NCBI RefSeq assembly: GCF_004379255.2 | Contig: NC_056052.1 | Location: 4,650,001-4,714,000 of the forward strand | Source of the DNA: Salvia splendens | Lineage: Eukaryota > Streptophyta > Magnoliopsida > Lamiales > Lamiaceae | Length of the DNA: 64,000 bases | Direction of reading: 5' to 3' | In this document: piece by piece, positions 11,368-23,119 of the stretch | Numbering within the stretch: position 1 is the first letter of the stretch | How the letters are laid out: every line of letters begins with the position of its first letter | Program-made: the position numbers and the translations under genes | The notes under the pieces: generated by a model | Database searches by the model: none | Told to the model about the DNA's origin: nothing | Seen by the model: only the letters and a program-made list of their open reading frames with translations

Positions 11368-11641
11368 TACCCTTGAGCGTTTTTTATGATTGCCACATGC
11401 AGCGGCGGATCTACGTGGGGTCGAGCGGGGTCGGCCGACCCCACCATCAGCGCCGGAGATTGGCCAGGAAACGCCCTCCATCAGCTGCCGACCCCACCGC
11501 CTTGACGTCTCTGCCCCATCCTCTATATCCAGAACCCGACGGCGCGATATGCTCGGAAAGAGATGATCTTTTTCACAACTACTAGTTTTCGGTTAAATGG
11601 GCTCCCCAACTGGGCCTTCCTTTTTTTCTTATTTTAAAATT

Positions 11642-12183
11642 GGGTAAATTGCTTCAAAAGTCGTCAACTTTGCAAATAGTTTGGTATTTCCCGTAAACTT
11701 TAAAAGTTGCATGAAAAGTCATGAACTTTACATTTGGGGTGCCGATTTCCTGTGTCGGGTATTCCGGCCATCTGGGTGCTGACGTATAATATTATGCATT
11801 TTAATTTTATGGAGGAAACACGATGAGATTGTAGATTGACGAATCGCGACCAGTTACATATCGGAATGGAGAAGAAAGAGTTGAAATCTCGACGGGAATT
11901 GAGATTTCTGTCACAGAGAGAAGAGACATAAACCCTAAATTGATATACATTTCAATTTAATTGAAACTAAAAACGACGTCGTTTTATTGTTCTGCAGGAG
12001 ATTTTGCCATGTCACGCCTCCGGCGAGCCATGTAGGATTAGTTTTTGCCGAAAATGTACCGGGTCGGGTCGTACGAGAAATTTGCAACACCTGGTAAAGT
12101 TCATGACTTTTCATGCAACTTTTAAAGTTTACGCGAAATACCAAACTATTTGCAAAGTTGACGACTTTTGAAGCAATTTACCC
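11642..12183. mobile_element. MULE-type MITE (542 bp) nested in the hAT element
   Basis: Terminal inverted repeats of about 95 bp begin GGGTAAATTGCTTCAAAAGT and include GTCATGAACTTTACAT-like subterminal sequence at both ends. They are flanked by a perfect 9-bp duplication TTTAAAATT, the Mutator size. The interior has no credible gene. Confidence 0.85.
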
Positions 12184-12630
12184 TTTAAAATTTAACGGTG
12201 GCTTTATTTTATGTTTCAACATTAATATAAGTTTCAACATTAATATAAGTTCCAACATTAATTTCAAGTTTTTATATTGAATCTTTTACAGTTTCCTGTA
12301 ATAAGCTCCAACATTAATTCAAGTATTTTATTTTTTTTCAATTTACTCTATATTAATCAATAATTGTTATATTCTCTATTTTTCTCTTATTAATATTTTT
12401 CTTGAATTCATTATTTTACTTATCTTATCCTTAATGAGACTAAATTAAAAAGTGTTATAGTTACAAAGGATAAATGGTTGGATATATCACGATTGATTAT
12501 ACTTTTAATCAAATCTATCCAAATTATTGTAACTAATGTTTGATGAAACAGTTTTTAGTTGTTTGCAGAATGTGTATATTTATTGATGTCAACTATCTTG
12601 CACAAAATGGAGTATAAGATAACTTTTATA

Positions 12631-12871
12631 CTCCTTCCGTCCTTTAAAAATATAAATATTTGAAATGATACGAAAATTAATGCATATTTGGTAAAAATAA
12701 GAGAGATAGAAAGAAAAAAAAGTAAGTATACTATTGCTAATAGAGCTATTGCTAACAGAGAATGAGACTCGTCTTATTAGAGAGAAAGAAGTTACCAAAA
12801 ATATAAGATGATATTTTTATATGGGACATCCCAAAATAAAAAATGTCTTTATTTTTATGGGACAGATGGAG
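12631..12871. mobile_element. Stowaway-type MITE (241 bp) nested in the hAT element
   Basis: The ends CTCCTTCCGTCC and inverted CTCCATCTGTCCC are each bordered by TA. The interior is AT-rich. Confidence 0.7.
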
Positions 12872-12981
12872 TATAAATTTTAATATTTTTTATTTAAATA
12901 ATTATTTAAATATTGTATTTATTGTCATGCCCAATCAGAACCCCACGATTATCAATTCCTGGATCCGCCATTGGCCACATG

Positions 12982-15686
12982 GCAGCTGATTATTCGTCCA
13001 CATGTACAAATAATTGGCCAAAATGGTGGTATGGTGTCACTTTAAGATGATTTTAACACGAACTTATAAGAGCATAGTTCAAACAATGAGTTTCAAAAGC
13101 CCATATCCATGTTAAAATCTCTGCTGTAAACAATGTGTTGCTAATCGAAAAGTTATTGTAATTTGTTTTAATTTGATTGCAAGAATGTAAGTTTCTGCAC
13201 ATTGCAGAATTCACAATACCCGGAACTTGGAATTTAATATGCATTTATCTCTATTAATATGCATTTTATTTGGTCTTACAGGATCGTGCTTCTAATTTCA
13301 CATTTTCATAGATTTTATTACAAAATAAAAAATACTATTAGTATAATAATAAATCATAATAACCAGTTATTAGATAACTAATCCTGGTTATTTATTCAAT
13401 AATTATAAAATACCAAAATAATAATTACTATAGTTAATTACTCTAAATTATTGAACGTGGTTAATTATTTTAAAGTATACCAAAAAATGGACCGATAAAA
13501 ACTCAATATAATTAGCTACACTCATGTTGTCATGCACTAGACCTCTAAAAACTCTAGCAATGGAACTTGACAAAATTAAGTAGAAAGTGGTTTACAAAGA
13601 AGATCTATAATATTTTTTATTTATACTTTAATGACTAGAACCACGATTTATTAAATGGATAAAAATGTCTTAATAATTAAATTGTGATTCATGGTCAGTA
13701 AGTCTTTAGAAGTTGCAGTGGCGATTCATAATTAAATAGTGATTATAGTAAAATCTTGCATTTTTATTCATGTTGAGAAAAAGCAGCTCGTAAGAAAACC
13801 CAAGGGTCAGAGTACTTTTTATATTATGTTTTCTATTTAAATATAGTATAATTAAAGACAATCATTCACTAATGGATGACGGCTAATGACCCGATTGATC
13901 AGTCATGTTTTATATGTTTGAAATGGGTCCCACTGATTCAATCCAATAAATTATTTTTAAATTGTGTCTGATTTAATTAATTTCTTTTGAAACTCTAAAA
14001 TAATAAGGCAGATTTGTGTGCGTTCAAATATATCATGCATTCTAGTTGAATTCAATATTTGATTCGGAGATATGTACTCAAACTTCTATAATGGCGGCTA
14101 AAGGAAAACAAATGAAATTGGATGGACATTTGAATTTTAGTTCGGTTTTGCATCTAATCCAAAAATTAAAAAATTTTCTCATAATTCAATTAGAATCGAG
14201 TCACGTTGCTCGAAAATTCAAACCCAAAAATTCTAAATCCAAATTACGAAATATGATCGACACAGAAAATCTGGAATTATATAAAATATTCCAAAATTCC
14301 GAAAATATAAAGAAAAACAATTAAATACTATATACTCCACATGCATAAACTTTCTCTTTATACCGGTTATAGTTTAATATTGTTTCATTTTGCTAAATTT
14401 AACACCTGATTTTGTTGATCGAATAAAGTAAGAGGAGTTAGATAGTATATGCTCTTGAATTTATTCGAAATATATATATTTTTGGAGCTTGATCGTTCTT
14501 AAGTTTTATTGGAGTATTTATATTGCCTATTTAAACTTTAATTAATTTGTTTAGTTTGTTGTAATCGACATAATCAACAAATTATTATTTTTTTGTATCC
14601 ATATAGATCCTCAAATTCGAGAATATATTATATATACCAAATACATATACAATATTGTTTCGAAACATATTAACGTATATCGTTAGATAGGTATATTATG
14701 TTTCCACTATACATGATATAAAATTATTATAATTGCAAATTAATTAATTAATCTTTTTTTTTGGTAGCTAATTGAAATTGGTGATTTATCATATATATGT
14801 AGATTCTTGGTATAATAAGTCATAAATAAAGAAAATAATTATGATATCCTTGAATAAACCAAAAGTATCCTCATGTTTTAAAAAATTGGAGTTTCTCTTA
14901 GATTAATGGAGGGCAAAAAAATTCACATCCCTTCCCGCAATTGTTGTATAATTCATAGTAAACCATGAAAATATTAAATGGAGGGCAATAAGGAGTATTT
15001 TTTTTAACACTATCCGAGTACAATATTTGAGACAAGTTATATAACTTCGCAAATTTGATCCATTAGTTTGCTAGTTCAAGCATAGGCTTTTCAATTGGAT
15101 TTCATGAGGCCGGATACAAGACACGAGACGCACAAAAATATAATCTAGAATAATGTTATTATCTTGATGTAACATAGCCACCAAACGATACCTAAAGATA
15201 TGAGAGTGTTTTAGATTTATAATATGTATTAATTATATTATTCGGTTTTCCAATGTTTCGGGTTTTGTGATGTCCGAACTGATCCGATCCAAAATTTGTC
15301 AAAAATTAAATCCAAACTTCCATGCTCTTGGAAGAGGCGTGCACGTTGCCCACAACGATAGTACTGCCTCATGTGCTAATGTGAATCTTCCACACATAAA
15401 TTACTTGAAAGTCTTTTACCATGACTTTTTCTGTAACCAACACAAATATGTGATAAGATAAGGGTTTGACTCAACTAAAAGGTTGAAATGAAGAAATGGG
15501 ATAGAAGGTAAGAAGATGAAGAAGAGTGTTTGCGAGTAGATGGCATCCATGTGACCAAAGACACATCCAAATGATGGATTCATTTATTAGGGTATTGCCT
15601 AAGATTCCAAGATTGATCGGACATTCTCACATATTGACGAGTAAAACCAAGATTAAATGTTATATATATATCTAAATTCTTAAATG

Positions 15687-15688
<2 letters not shown>
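12982..15688. other. AT-rich intergenic, no gene seen
   Basis: About 2.7 kb with only short chance frames, such as 14046-14324, which is Lys/Ile/Asn-rich with no family resemblance. I found no TIR pair, tRNA or LTR here. Confidence 0.4.

Positions 15689-15731
<43 letters not shown>
15689..15731. repeat. (AT)n microsatellite
   Basis: About 21 uninterrupted AT units immediately left of the fold-back element. A shorter (TA) run lies just upstream at 15661-15671. Confidence 0.95.
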
Positions 15732-15734
<3 letters not shown>

Positions 15735-15911
15735 ACGTATTCATTTCCTTTTCCTATATTTCCTCCTTTTTCCTTCTTAATATCAGCCATTAGATTAGAG
15801 AAATGGACGGTCAAGATCAACATTGGGTAATTAATCCCGTGTTGCATTATTTGTCGTATTTTGTGCATTATGAGGGTACAATAGTAATCTAATAATGGCT
15901 GGAAACCGCTA

Positions 15912-17161
15912 CGAATAATGCACCACATGGTCACGAGTAATGCATATAATTGCCTATATAATGCACAATATGTGAACTGCAATGCGTACGAACAAGATGT
16001 GTTGTGTTATGATGTTTGACACACGTTTCTTGTTTCCCCTAAGGGTTTAATAAGCTTAGGGGCTAGGGTATAGTACGTAGACACGTATGTAATCTTCACA
16101 TGGTAACGAGTAATGGATATAATTGACTATATAATGCACAATTTGTGAACTGCAATGCATACGAACAAGATGTGCTGTGTTATGATGTTTGACACACGTT
16201 TATTGTTTCCCCTAAGGCTTTAATAAGCTTAGGGGCTAGGGTATAGTACGTACGCATTAATAACAAATTATAAAACGATACGAATAATTCACCAAATTGT
16301 CACGAGTAATGGATGTTATTAACTATATAATGCACAATATGTGAACTGCAATGCATACGAATAAGATGTACCATGTTATGATGTTTGACACACGTTTCTT
16401 GTTTCCCCTAAGGGTTTAATAAGCTTAGGGGCTAGGGTATAGTACGTAGACATTACTAAATGCACGTATGTAATCTTCAATCCGTTGATTAACCCATATA
16501 CACAATACCTCTAATAATGCATAATATACTGAGATAATGACAATTAACGGCTACATAATGCACTACCTAAACCAAATAATGCACATACGTATATTCCAAT
16601 AACAATAATTTGTTAGTAATGTCTACGTACTATACCCTAGCCCCTAAGCTTATTAAACCCTTAGGGGAAACAAGAAACGTGTGTCAAACATCATAACATG
16701 GTACATCTTATTCGTATGCATTGCAGTTCACATATTGTGCATTATATAGTTAATAACATCCATTACTCGTGACAATTTGGTGAATTATTCGTATCGTTTT
16801 ATAATTTGTTATTAATGCGTACGTACTATACCCTAGCCCCTAAGCTTATTAAACCCTTAGGGGAAACAAGAAACGTGTGTCAAACATCATAACACAGCAC
16901 ATCTTGTTCGTATGCATTGCAGTTCACAAATTGTGCATTATATAGTCAATTATATCCATTACTCGTTACCATGTGAAGATTACATACGTGTCTACGTACT
17001 ATACCCTTGCCCCTAAGCTTATTAAACCCTTAGGGGAAACAAGAAACGTGTGTCCAAACATCATAACATGGTACATCTTATTCGTATGCATTGCAGTTCA
17101 CATATTGTGCATTATATAGTCAATTATATGCATTACTCGTGACCATGTGGTGCATTATTCG
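15912..17161. mobile_element. Fold-back element: two about 550-bp inverted arms, each of three tandem units
   Basis: The left arm (15912-16458) and right arm (16612-17161) are near-perfect reverse complements across a 153-bp spacer. Each arm holds three direct units of about 175-195 bp, recognisable by GAACTGCAATGCATACGAA and by CCCCTAAGGGTTTAATAAG followed by CTTAGGGG, itself a small hairpin. Weaker inverted similarity continues outwards (TTTTTCCTTCTTAATAT at about 15768 and inverted at about 17304-17320), so the element may span about 15.73-17.33 kb. The layout is that of foldback transposons or MULEs with satellite-like TIRs. Many ATAATGCA motifs are scattered throughout. No transposase is inside. 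Confidence 0.75.
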
Positions 17162-17994
17162 CAGATACCAAAATGTGGCAGTTACTTTTCCGTCAAATGT
17201 CAATAATAACCCTGTAATGCATACAACCACCTTCTATAATGCAACACGGAACCAGTTTTATAGAATCAATCTGATCCGTTGATGCCTTAGATCTAACGCG
17301 AAATATTAAGAAGGAAAAATGATATTTGATCAATACAAAAATCAATCCTAATACCAAACATAAGCTAATTATTGTCCATGAGATTTGTCGTTATTTTAAT
17401 CTTAGGACAAGATCTGAAGGCTGTCCTATTTTCATTTCTTTCTCATTTTTAAATAAAAATAATCGTATAAGGCTAGTATGGAACTTATACATTTGTGTTG
17501 TTATGGAATTTCCATTAATCATGCAGTATGATTACTCCATGACCGTCTCTTTCTCTCACTTCATATCTGCGTGAAATTTCTAACCACGATTCACTCCTTC
17601 ACTTTTATTTCTTCAGTTGATTCCATATTCTCGAATCATTCTGTCAAGTTATTCATCCTCTTCTTCAGCGATTTTTTCACCTTCTTCTATAAAATATGAA
17701 TATTTTTTAACTCTCGATTTCAGAATGTGTGTTCATCATCTTCAGCGATTGTTTCGTAATCTTTTTTAATTTCTCTACCAGATTGCCATTTTACGTCTCC
17801 TCCTTCATCACTCCAATGTAAGATTTGTATTCACCTAAAATCTTAATTTTAGGAATTATCATCCAGAGATTGAAATATTCTTATATATCCCGTTTCATAG
17901 CTTCTCTCTCTTTTGTTAATTTTTTTTATCATTTGATATATGATTGTGAATGCATAAATTGTTTGCAGATTTGTTTATATCGAGCCTCACATTA
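17162..17994. other. Upstream region and probable 5' UTR of the FAR1-like gene
   Basis: It contains the diverged outer part of the fold-back element, then a pyrimidine-rich stretch with two copies of TCTTCAGCGATT (about 17660 and 17740). A possible 5'-UTR intron runs from GTAAGATTTG (about 17819) to TTTGCAG (17968). No coding gene. Confidence 0.4.
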
Positions 17995-20493
17995 ATGGAA
18001 ATTGGATCACCCCCACCGCCGAACTGTGACAATCATTCTTCATCTGATGAAAGTGTTGATAATACAAATTGTGGAGGTTAAATATATTGATTTGTTTTAA
18101 TTTCATTATTATTTCTTGATTATGCCATAAGTTTTATATTTTATTTTTATGTTATGACTTTAATATACCGTAGTTATGCTCTTCGTTGTACGCAATCTGT
18201 CTTCATGTTTAACTGGTTGCATGTGTTTTTATGCATACATTCGCTGCATTTTTCCACAACGGATTTCACATCTCACTTTTGTTATTATGATGTGTTCTTA
18301 TGCTCTATTTTTGTTTATTTCAGATTTACATACCCCTGATTGCCCTAACGAAGTGAAACCCTTTGTTGGTCGTAACTTTCCCACATTGGAGAAAGCAATT
18401 CAGTTTTATGAAAATTATGGTCGACATGTTGGTTTTGATACCCTCAAGTGCGGGTCTAAAAAAATTGGTCAACTCACCATATGGTTTTATATGGCGTGTA
18501 GTAGAGAAGGTGAAAAAAGAGTGCAAGACAAGCAAGCTAGACGCAGACGTAAATCCAAGAAATGCGGCTGTAAAGCTAGGGTTGCCTTCAAGTTTGACTC
18601 CGACAGAGGCTACGTAATCAAGAATTTGAATGAAGAACATAATCATCCTATGGTGCTTCCAAACCACCAGAAATTCATGAGACTCAATCGTCTTCTTGAC
18701 GATGTCCACCAAAAATTTATTACCGATTGTGCTGGTGTCAATATTGGTCCATCACTAACATTTAAATTGTTGACTGAATTGATGGGTGGATATGAGTCAG
18801 TCGGGTGTACTGTATTGGACGTTCGCAATTACACTCGAGACATTAGGAGATATGCTGAAGGGCATGATGCTCAGATGATATTAGATGAGCTAAGGAAGAA
18901 GAAGGAAAGTTGTGATGCCTTCACGTATGAATATAAGGTCGATTCTAGTGATAGAATGTCACATTTATTCTGGTGTGATCCGCTATCAAAGAAGAATTTT
19001 TTGCTATTCGGTGACATTGTTTCATTTGACACTACTTACTCAACCAACAGGTACATGTTTTAAGCTTATTTGTTTTCACATTTAGTTTTACATTTCGTGG
19101 TATGACATTCATTGTTTTCGTATTGACCCATTGTTTGATATTCTAGCTTGTCAAACTCCAGCTCCCATGTCTGATTTTAGAAAGACTATTTTTTGCAGGT
19201 ACTATATGATATTTGCTCCGTTCACTGGTAAGGACAATCATGGAAGAGCTGTGACATTTGGTGCAGGTCTACTTTGTAGTGAGAGTGCAGACTCTTTCTC
19301 CTGGCTATTCCGGCAGTTTGTGAAATGCATGGGTGTAGCTCCGAAATTGATCATTACTGACCAAGACCTGGGAATGAAGGTTGCTGTCGAGGAGGTCCTT
19401 GTGAACACACGTCATAGATGGTGTATGTGGCACATCATGGCAAAAGTTGCTGAGAAGGTCCCAAAATCATTGCTTGGTAATACAGATTTTAAGAAGGAGT
19501 TAAACTCATGTGTCTGGTCCGAGTTGATTGAATCCACCGAGTTTGAAGACACTTGGCATAAGATTATGGAGGAATATGGACTTGAAGACACGGATTGGTT
19601 TCTACAATGTTTCGATCAAGACAGTATTGGGTTCCAGCATACTTTATAGACTTTCCTGCTAGTTCTTTGATAAAGACAACCTCTGTTTCTGAGTCTCATA
19701 ATAGTTTTTTAAGAGGTATAGCAAGTCCAAAGCTAACCTTGTTGTGTTCTTAATGAACTTCAATAATGCTTTGGAGGCTCAAAGGCACCAAACGGCAAAG
19801 CTTGATTATATGGATGCTAATACCACATCGACATTGAAGACACAGTGGCCTATTGAAAAGTATGCTTCTACAATATTCACTGACGGTGCATTCAAGGAAA
19901 TTCAAGAACAAATATTGGAGGCAAACAATCATTGCAGTATTTTGGCGATATCAAATGAATCCACTCATGACATCTACAAGGTATTAGATCATTTCTCAAA
20001 CACATGGAATGTTACATACTCAGAATTGGATTTTGCCTTTCATTGTGGTTGCAAAATGTTTCTGAGAACTGGTCTTGTATGCTGTCACATCTTCCTTGTG
20101 TTGAAACACAAAAACTTTAAGTTGATTCCTGACAATTTGATTGGAGGTCGATGGTTAAAGTCCCCACTAGTAAAGTCAGCTCATGGTGTTGATTGTGAAG
20201 ATGTGAGTACTCATGTCTATGTGGATGAGAAGAAGAAGGCTTCGTCTATCTTGTTGGGTGAAATGTTGTCTTTGTACCAAGCTGTTTCTATCGATATTGA
20301 TCAAACCCATGAATTGACTTCTATACTTCGTGATGTAAGGCAGCAAATTTTTGCCGATGGTGTGGTATTGTCAGCTGCACAAAAGAAGCAGCGTATTGAG
20401 TCTTTTTATGGTGGGGAGAAACCCCTTGTTGTTGATGTTCATCCTCCTGAAGTTGTGAAGACGAAGGGGCATGCAAGTAGGCTCCAACCAAGG

Positions 20494-20526
<33 letters not shown>

Positions 20527-20934
20527 TTAACTTCATATATTTATATCATATATATGAAGGAGAAAATTACAAATCAACTCCTATAACAAGGAGGAAAGAC
20601 AAATTACGCCACCCAGGGTTCGAACTCGAGACCTCCAGGATAGACGCGGTATCCAGCACCCTTTACCGCTAGGCCAAGGGGCTCCCTAAACCCTAAACCA
20701 AGGTTAGAAAAAGCTATGCGGCTAAAGAACAAACCTGTGCGCCAATGCAAGAAATGCCATGAGTGGGTCACCACGGTTCAAGGAATTGCGACAAAATTAA
20801 AGAGAAAGAACTTCAGAGATCAAGAAAGGAGTTTGAAATTTGATTTTATGCTTTTGCATATTTTCATAGTTTTTTTTTCCTTATCAAACTATCTGTTATC
20901 ACTCTTTATGGAACAATTTGATGTTTGTTTTTAA
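17995..20934 (+). pseudogene. FAR1/FRS-like MULE transposase, broken by frameshifts and a SINE
   Basis: Exon 1 is 17995-18076. Exon 2 is 18324-19050 and carries a FAR1-type zinc-finger domain (AIQFYENYGRHVGFDTLKCG ... KKCGCKARVAFK ... EEHNHPMVLPNHQ). Exon 3 runs from 19199 and carries the MULE transposase core (FGAGLLCSESADSFSWLFRQF, KLIITDQDLGMKVAVEEVL, HRWCMWHIMAKV) and the SWIM-type finger (FAFHCGCKMFLRTGLVCCHI). GT-AG introns join these cleanly. The frame shifts near 19622, where YWVPAYF would be expected, and again near 19735. A SINE at 20494-20695 splits the C-terminal region, which resumes as LEKAMRLKNKPVRQCKKC. FAR1-related proteins are either domesticated light-signalling regulators or MULE transposases. 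The Ulp1-like neighbour favours the transposon, here inactive. Confidence 0.8.
20494..20695 (-). mobile_element. tRNA-derived SINE inserted in the FAR1-like gene
   Basis: Read on the minus strand it has a tRNA-like head with A box (TGGCCTAGCGGTAAAGGG) and B box (GAGTTCGAACCCTGG), a short body and a terminal poly(A) of about 27. The poly(A) appears as the poly(T) at 20494 on the plus strand. The insertion is flanked by AACCAAGG(TT) on both sides. The 73-base head is a SINE promoter, not a working tRNA gene. Confidence 0.85.
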
Positions 20935-22018
20935 CCGTTTCAGACTTTTTTTGTAATTTGAACCAGACATCAGCTACTATGACTTAATTACGTACTAATT
21001 ATCATTTTCAGATTGATTGTTTTGTGAGCCATATTCATTTCGGAGGCGAATAACTGTTTTGAGACTCGTTGCAGCCTTGTATATGCGTGAATTCTTCAGC
21101 ATCTTTTGTTATTTCAGATCTAATTCTGAATTGGATTATAGAATTGCTAAGCTTTGGAAGGATTATGGTTCAATTCGATCTTGAAGCTTTTGGGCTTTTC
21201 ACATTGCAGGAGCAGCTTTGTTTAGTTTTATATGATTTTTGTTAATTTTGTTTCTTCTATCTCAATTGAACTTGAGATTTAAATTTCTCGATGGAAGAGA
21301 TGAATCGAATACAAACATTTTGACAAAAAAAAAGAATGACCCCATTCTTGAAGAAGCCTTTCCAGTAACATTTCTTGTTTTTTTGTTCATGTAATATGAT
21401 TTTAGTAATTACTTTGATGTTAATGTATAATATACATTAGGCAGGTGTGAGTTCAGAAGACACTCCATTTGAAAAATCCTTGGAATGAGTTCAAACCTGT
21501 CAAAATTAGTAGAAACTGTCAAGTATTTTGTCTAAGCTTTTTAAGAGCCTTATGATGACTCGTATATGTTATTAGACTGACATGTATTCATACTATTTCT
21601 TATAATGGCTCGCATATGTTATCAGTATGACATGTATTCAGCCTTTTTCTTATACCGACTCTTATTTATCATCACAATGCCCTGACGTCTTATAATGACC
21701 CGTTTATGTTTCAGAATTACATGTATTCAGTGTTATTCTTAAATCTTATTATGTCAAAGTGTCAAACATTATGTCCAATATTTACCACTTCGAATAACCC
21801 ATACTACATTGTCGTAACACATCTGCATTGTAAAGATAGGACTTAAAAATCAATTCGGAATCAAACCAAGTTCTCGTAAATTACATAGACCAAGATGTGA
21901 GACATAGAATCCAATGACGTATCCCAACATCAAACCTATGTAATACGTGGAAATTCTAGAATCTGAAATTTCAAAACAAATAAATAATGTCGATGTAGCC
22001 GTCTATGAATCTAAAATT
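20935..22018. other. Non-coding stretch between the two convergent transposon genes
   Basis: No gene is seen. Degenerate repeats of a unit like TTATAATGACTCGTATATGTTA occur at about 21545-21740 (four imperfect copies including CATGTATTCA). Confidence 0.4.
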
Positions 22019-23119
22019 CTAAGACAAATCCAAAACTGAAGCTTTGTAGTCCGCAATCATCTTCTCAACATCTATCTTCATTGTCTTGCTGTCATTTGCG
22101 TAATGTATGGATGCCGTTGTTTTATTAAAAAATGAACTGTGATTATTATCGGCCAACATCAACGCACAACAGTATTTAGCTCTTAAATACTGGATTGCAC
22201 CCCTATTTCTGTTTGATAGACCACAATTCCAATGGCCTTCTCTCTCGCCCATGTAGACTTCCAGGTGCCTCATCAAATACACACCACGGTCCTCCACATT
22301 ATCGGTTGTTCTCCAACTCATTTTCATCCTATGTATAGGCACGTTCAAAACAGTCTTGCATTGAATGTGGCACCCAATTTTTGTTAAATATTTACAAAAG
22401 AACGCTCTCTGCCAATCACAATTTCAAAAAAAAGATTCAAAAAATTAAACAGCAAATCGTACGCACGTAAGTGTTTGTGATACCTACCAGTGTTTCAGGT
22501 ATGTCGCCATAATTCAATCTCAAGTCACGATCATCTTCTTCTTTCGAACCATCAATGATAACAACTGCTTTTCTTGCGAAACAAAAACACACAGTGTAGT
22601 CTCTTTTAAATACGCAGAAAGGGAAGAAGACCTGTCTCCCAAAATACACCAGTGAACTTATCAATATGTCACATTGTTATACAAGAAAAGAAAAAACGTT
22701 GTGTTAGATATTTTAGGACCATACCAGATCTATGTCTACCCATTTGAAGTTTGGTATTTCTCTAACCTCCTCATCAAGGTTCATCGCAAAAGTATTAAAT
22801 CTTTTTTCTTCATCAACCTCTGCAGACACCTTCACAACCGTGTAAAGCTGCATCGTGACACCAAAAAGACAGTAGTTGCACGCGATTCAATTTGTAACCA
22901 AAATTACGTCTTACCAATAATAAATCAGTAGCATTAGAGAGATGTTTTGTTTACTCACTGCAGGGTAAGTTGTGAAAAACAGTCTTTTCGATGACGAATG
23001 AGCTTTCATCTCCTCCTTGTTGTTCAGCACGGAGCACCATGCACTAACAATACCACTTGAGATCTCAGTATGTGGGAACAACGACATGAACTCTATAATC
23101 CGAACTTCCACAACATCAT
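22019..23119 (-). pseudogene. Ulp1 (C48) peptidase-like domain, 3' part of a split gene
   Basis: Minus-strand exons cover 23119-22911 (VEVRIIEFMSLFPHTEISSG, SAWCSVLNNKEE), about 22850-22731 (MNLDEEVREIPNFKWVDIDL), about 22664-22500 (VFFPFCVFKRDYTVCFCF, VVIIDGS) and about 22430-22019 (FCKYLTKIG, KMSWRTTDN, GVYLMRHLEVYMGE), separated by GT-AG introns. The order matches the C48 SUMO-protease-like domains that plant MULE and CACTA elements carry. The nucleophile motif reads EDRGVY where DCGVY is expected (Arg codon 22286-22288), and the His position reads FKRDYTV (Asp at 22599-22601). The Asp (IIDGS) remains. The domain cannot be an active protease as it stands. The 5' half of the gene lies beyond the copia insertion. 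Confidence 0.75.

Larger units (their letters stand above)
11400..12973. mobile_element. hAT-type element (about 1.57 kb) with nested insertions
   Basis: The left end CAGCGGCGGATCTACG matches the inverted right end CAATGGCGGATCCAGG. It is flanked by a perfect 8-bp duplication GCCACATG, the hAT signature. No transposase frame remains. About half the length is later insertions (a MULE-type MITE and a Stowaway). The first about 200 bases are GC-rich and the rest AT-rich. Confidence 0.8.

Noticed and set aside
14046..14324. 92-codon frame with ATG in AT-rich DNA
   Set aside because: Low-complexity Lys/Asn/Ile composition, no domain, no promoter or neighbour support.
15680..17282. Two near-identical short frames (start MQFTYCALY) on opposite strands
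   Set aside because: They are mirror images created by the inverted arms of the fold-back element. No gene features.
20610..20695. tRNA-like sequence with A and B boxes on the minus strand
   Set aside because: It is the head of a SINE with a poly(A) tail and target duplication. It does not form a full cloverleaf with a proper acceptor stem that I can see.
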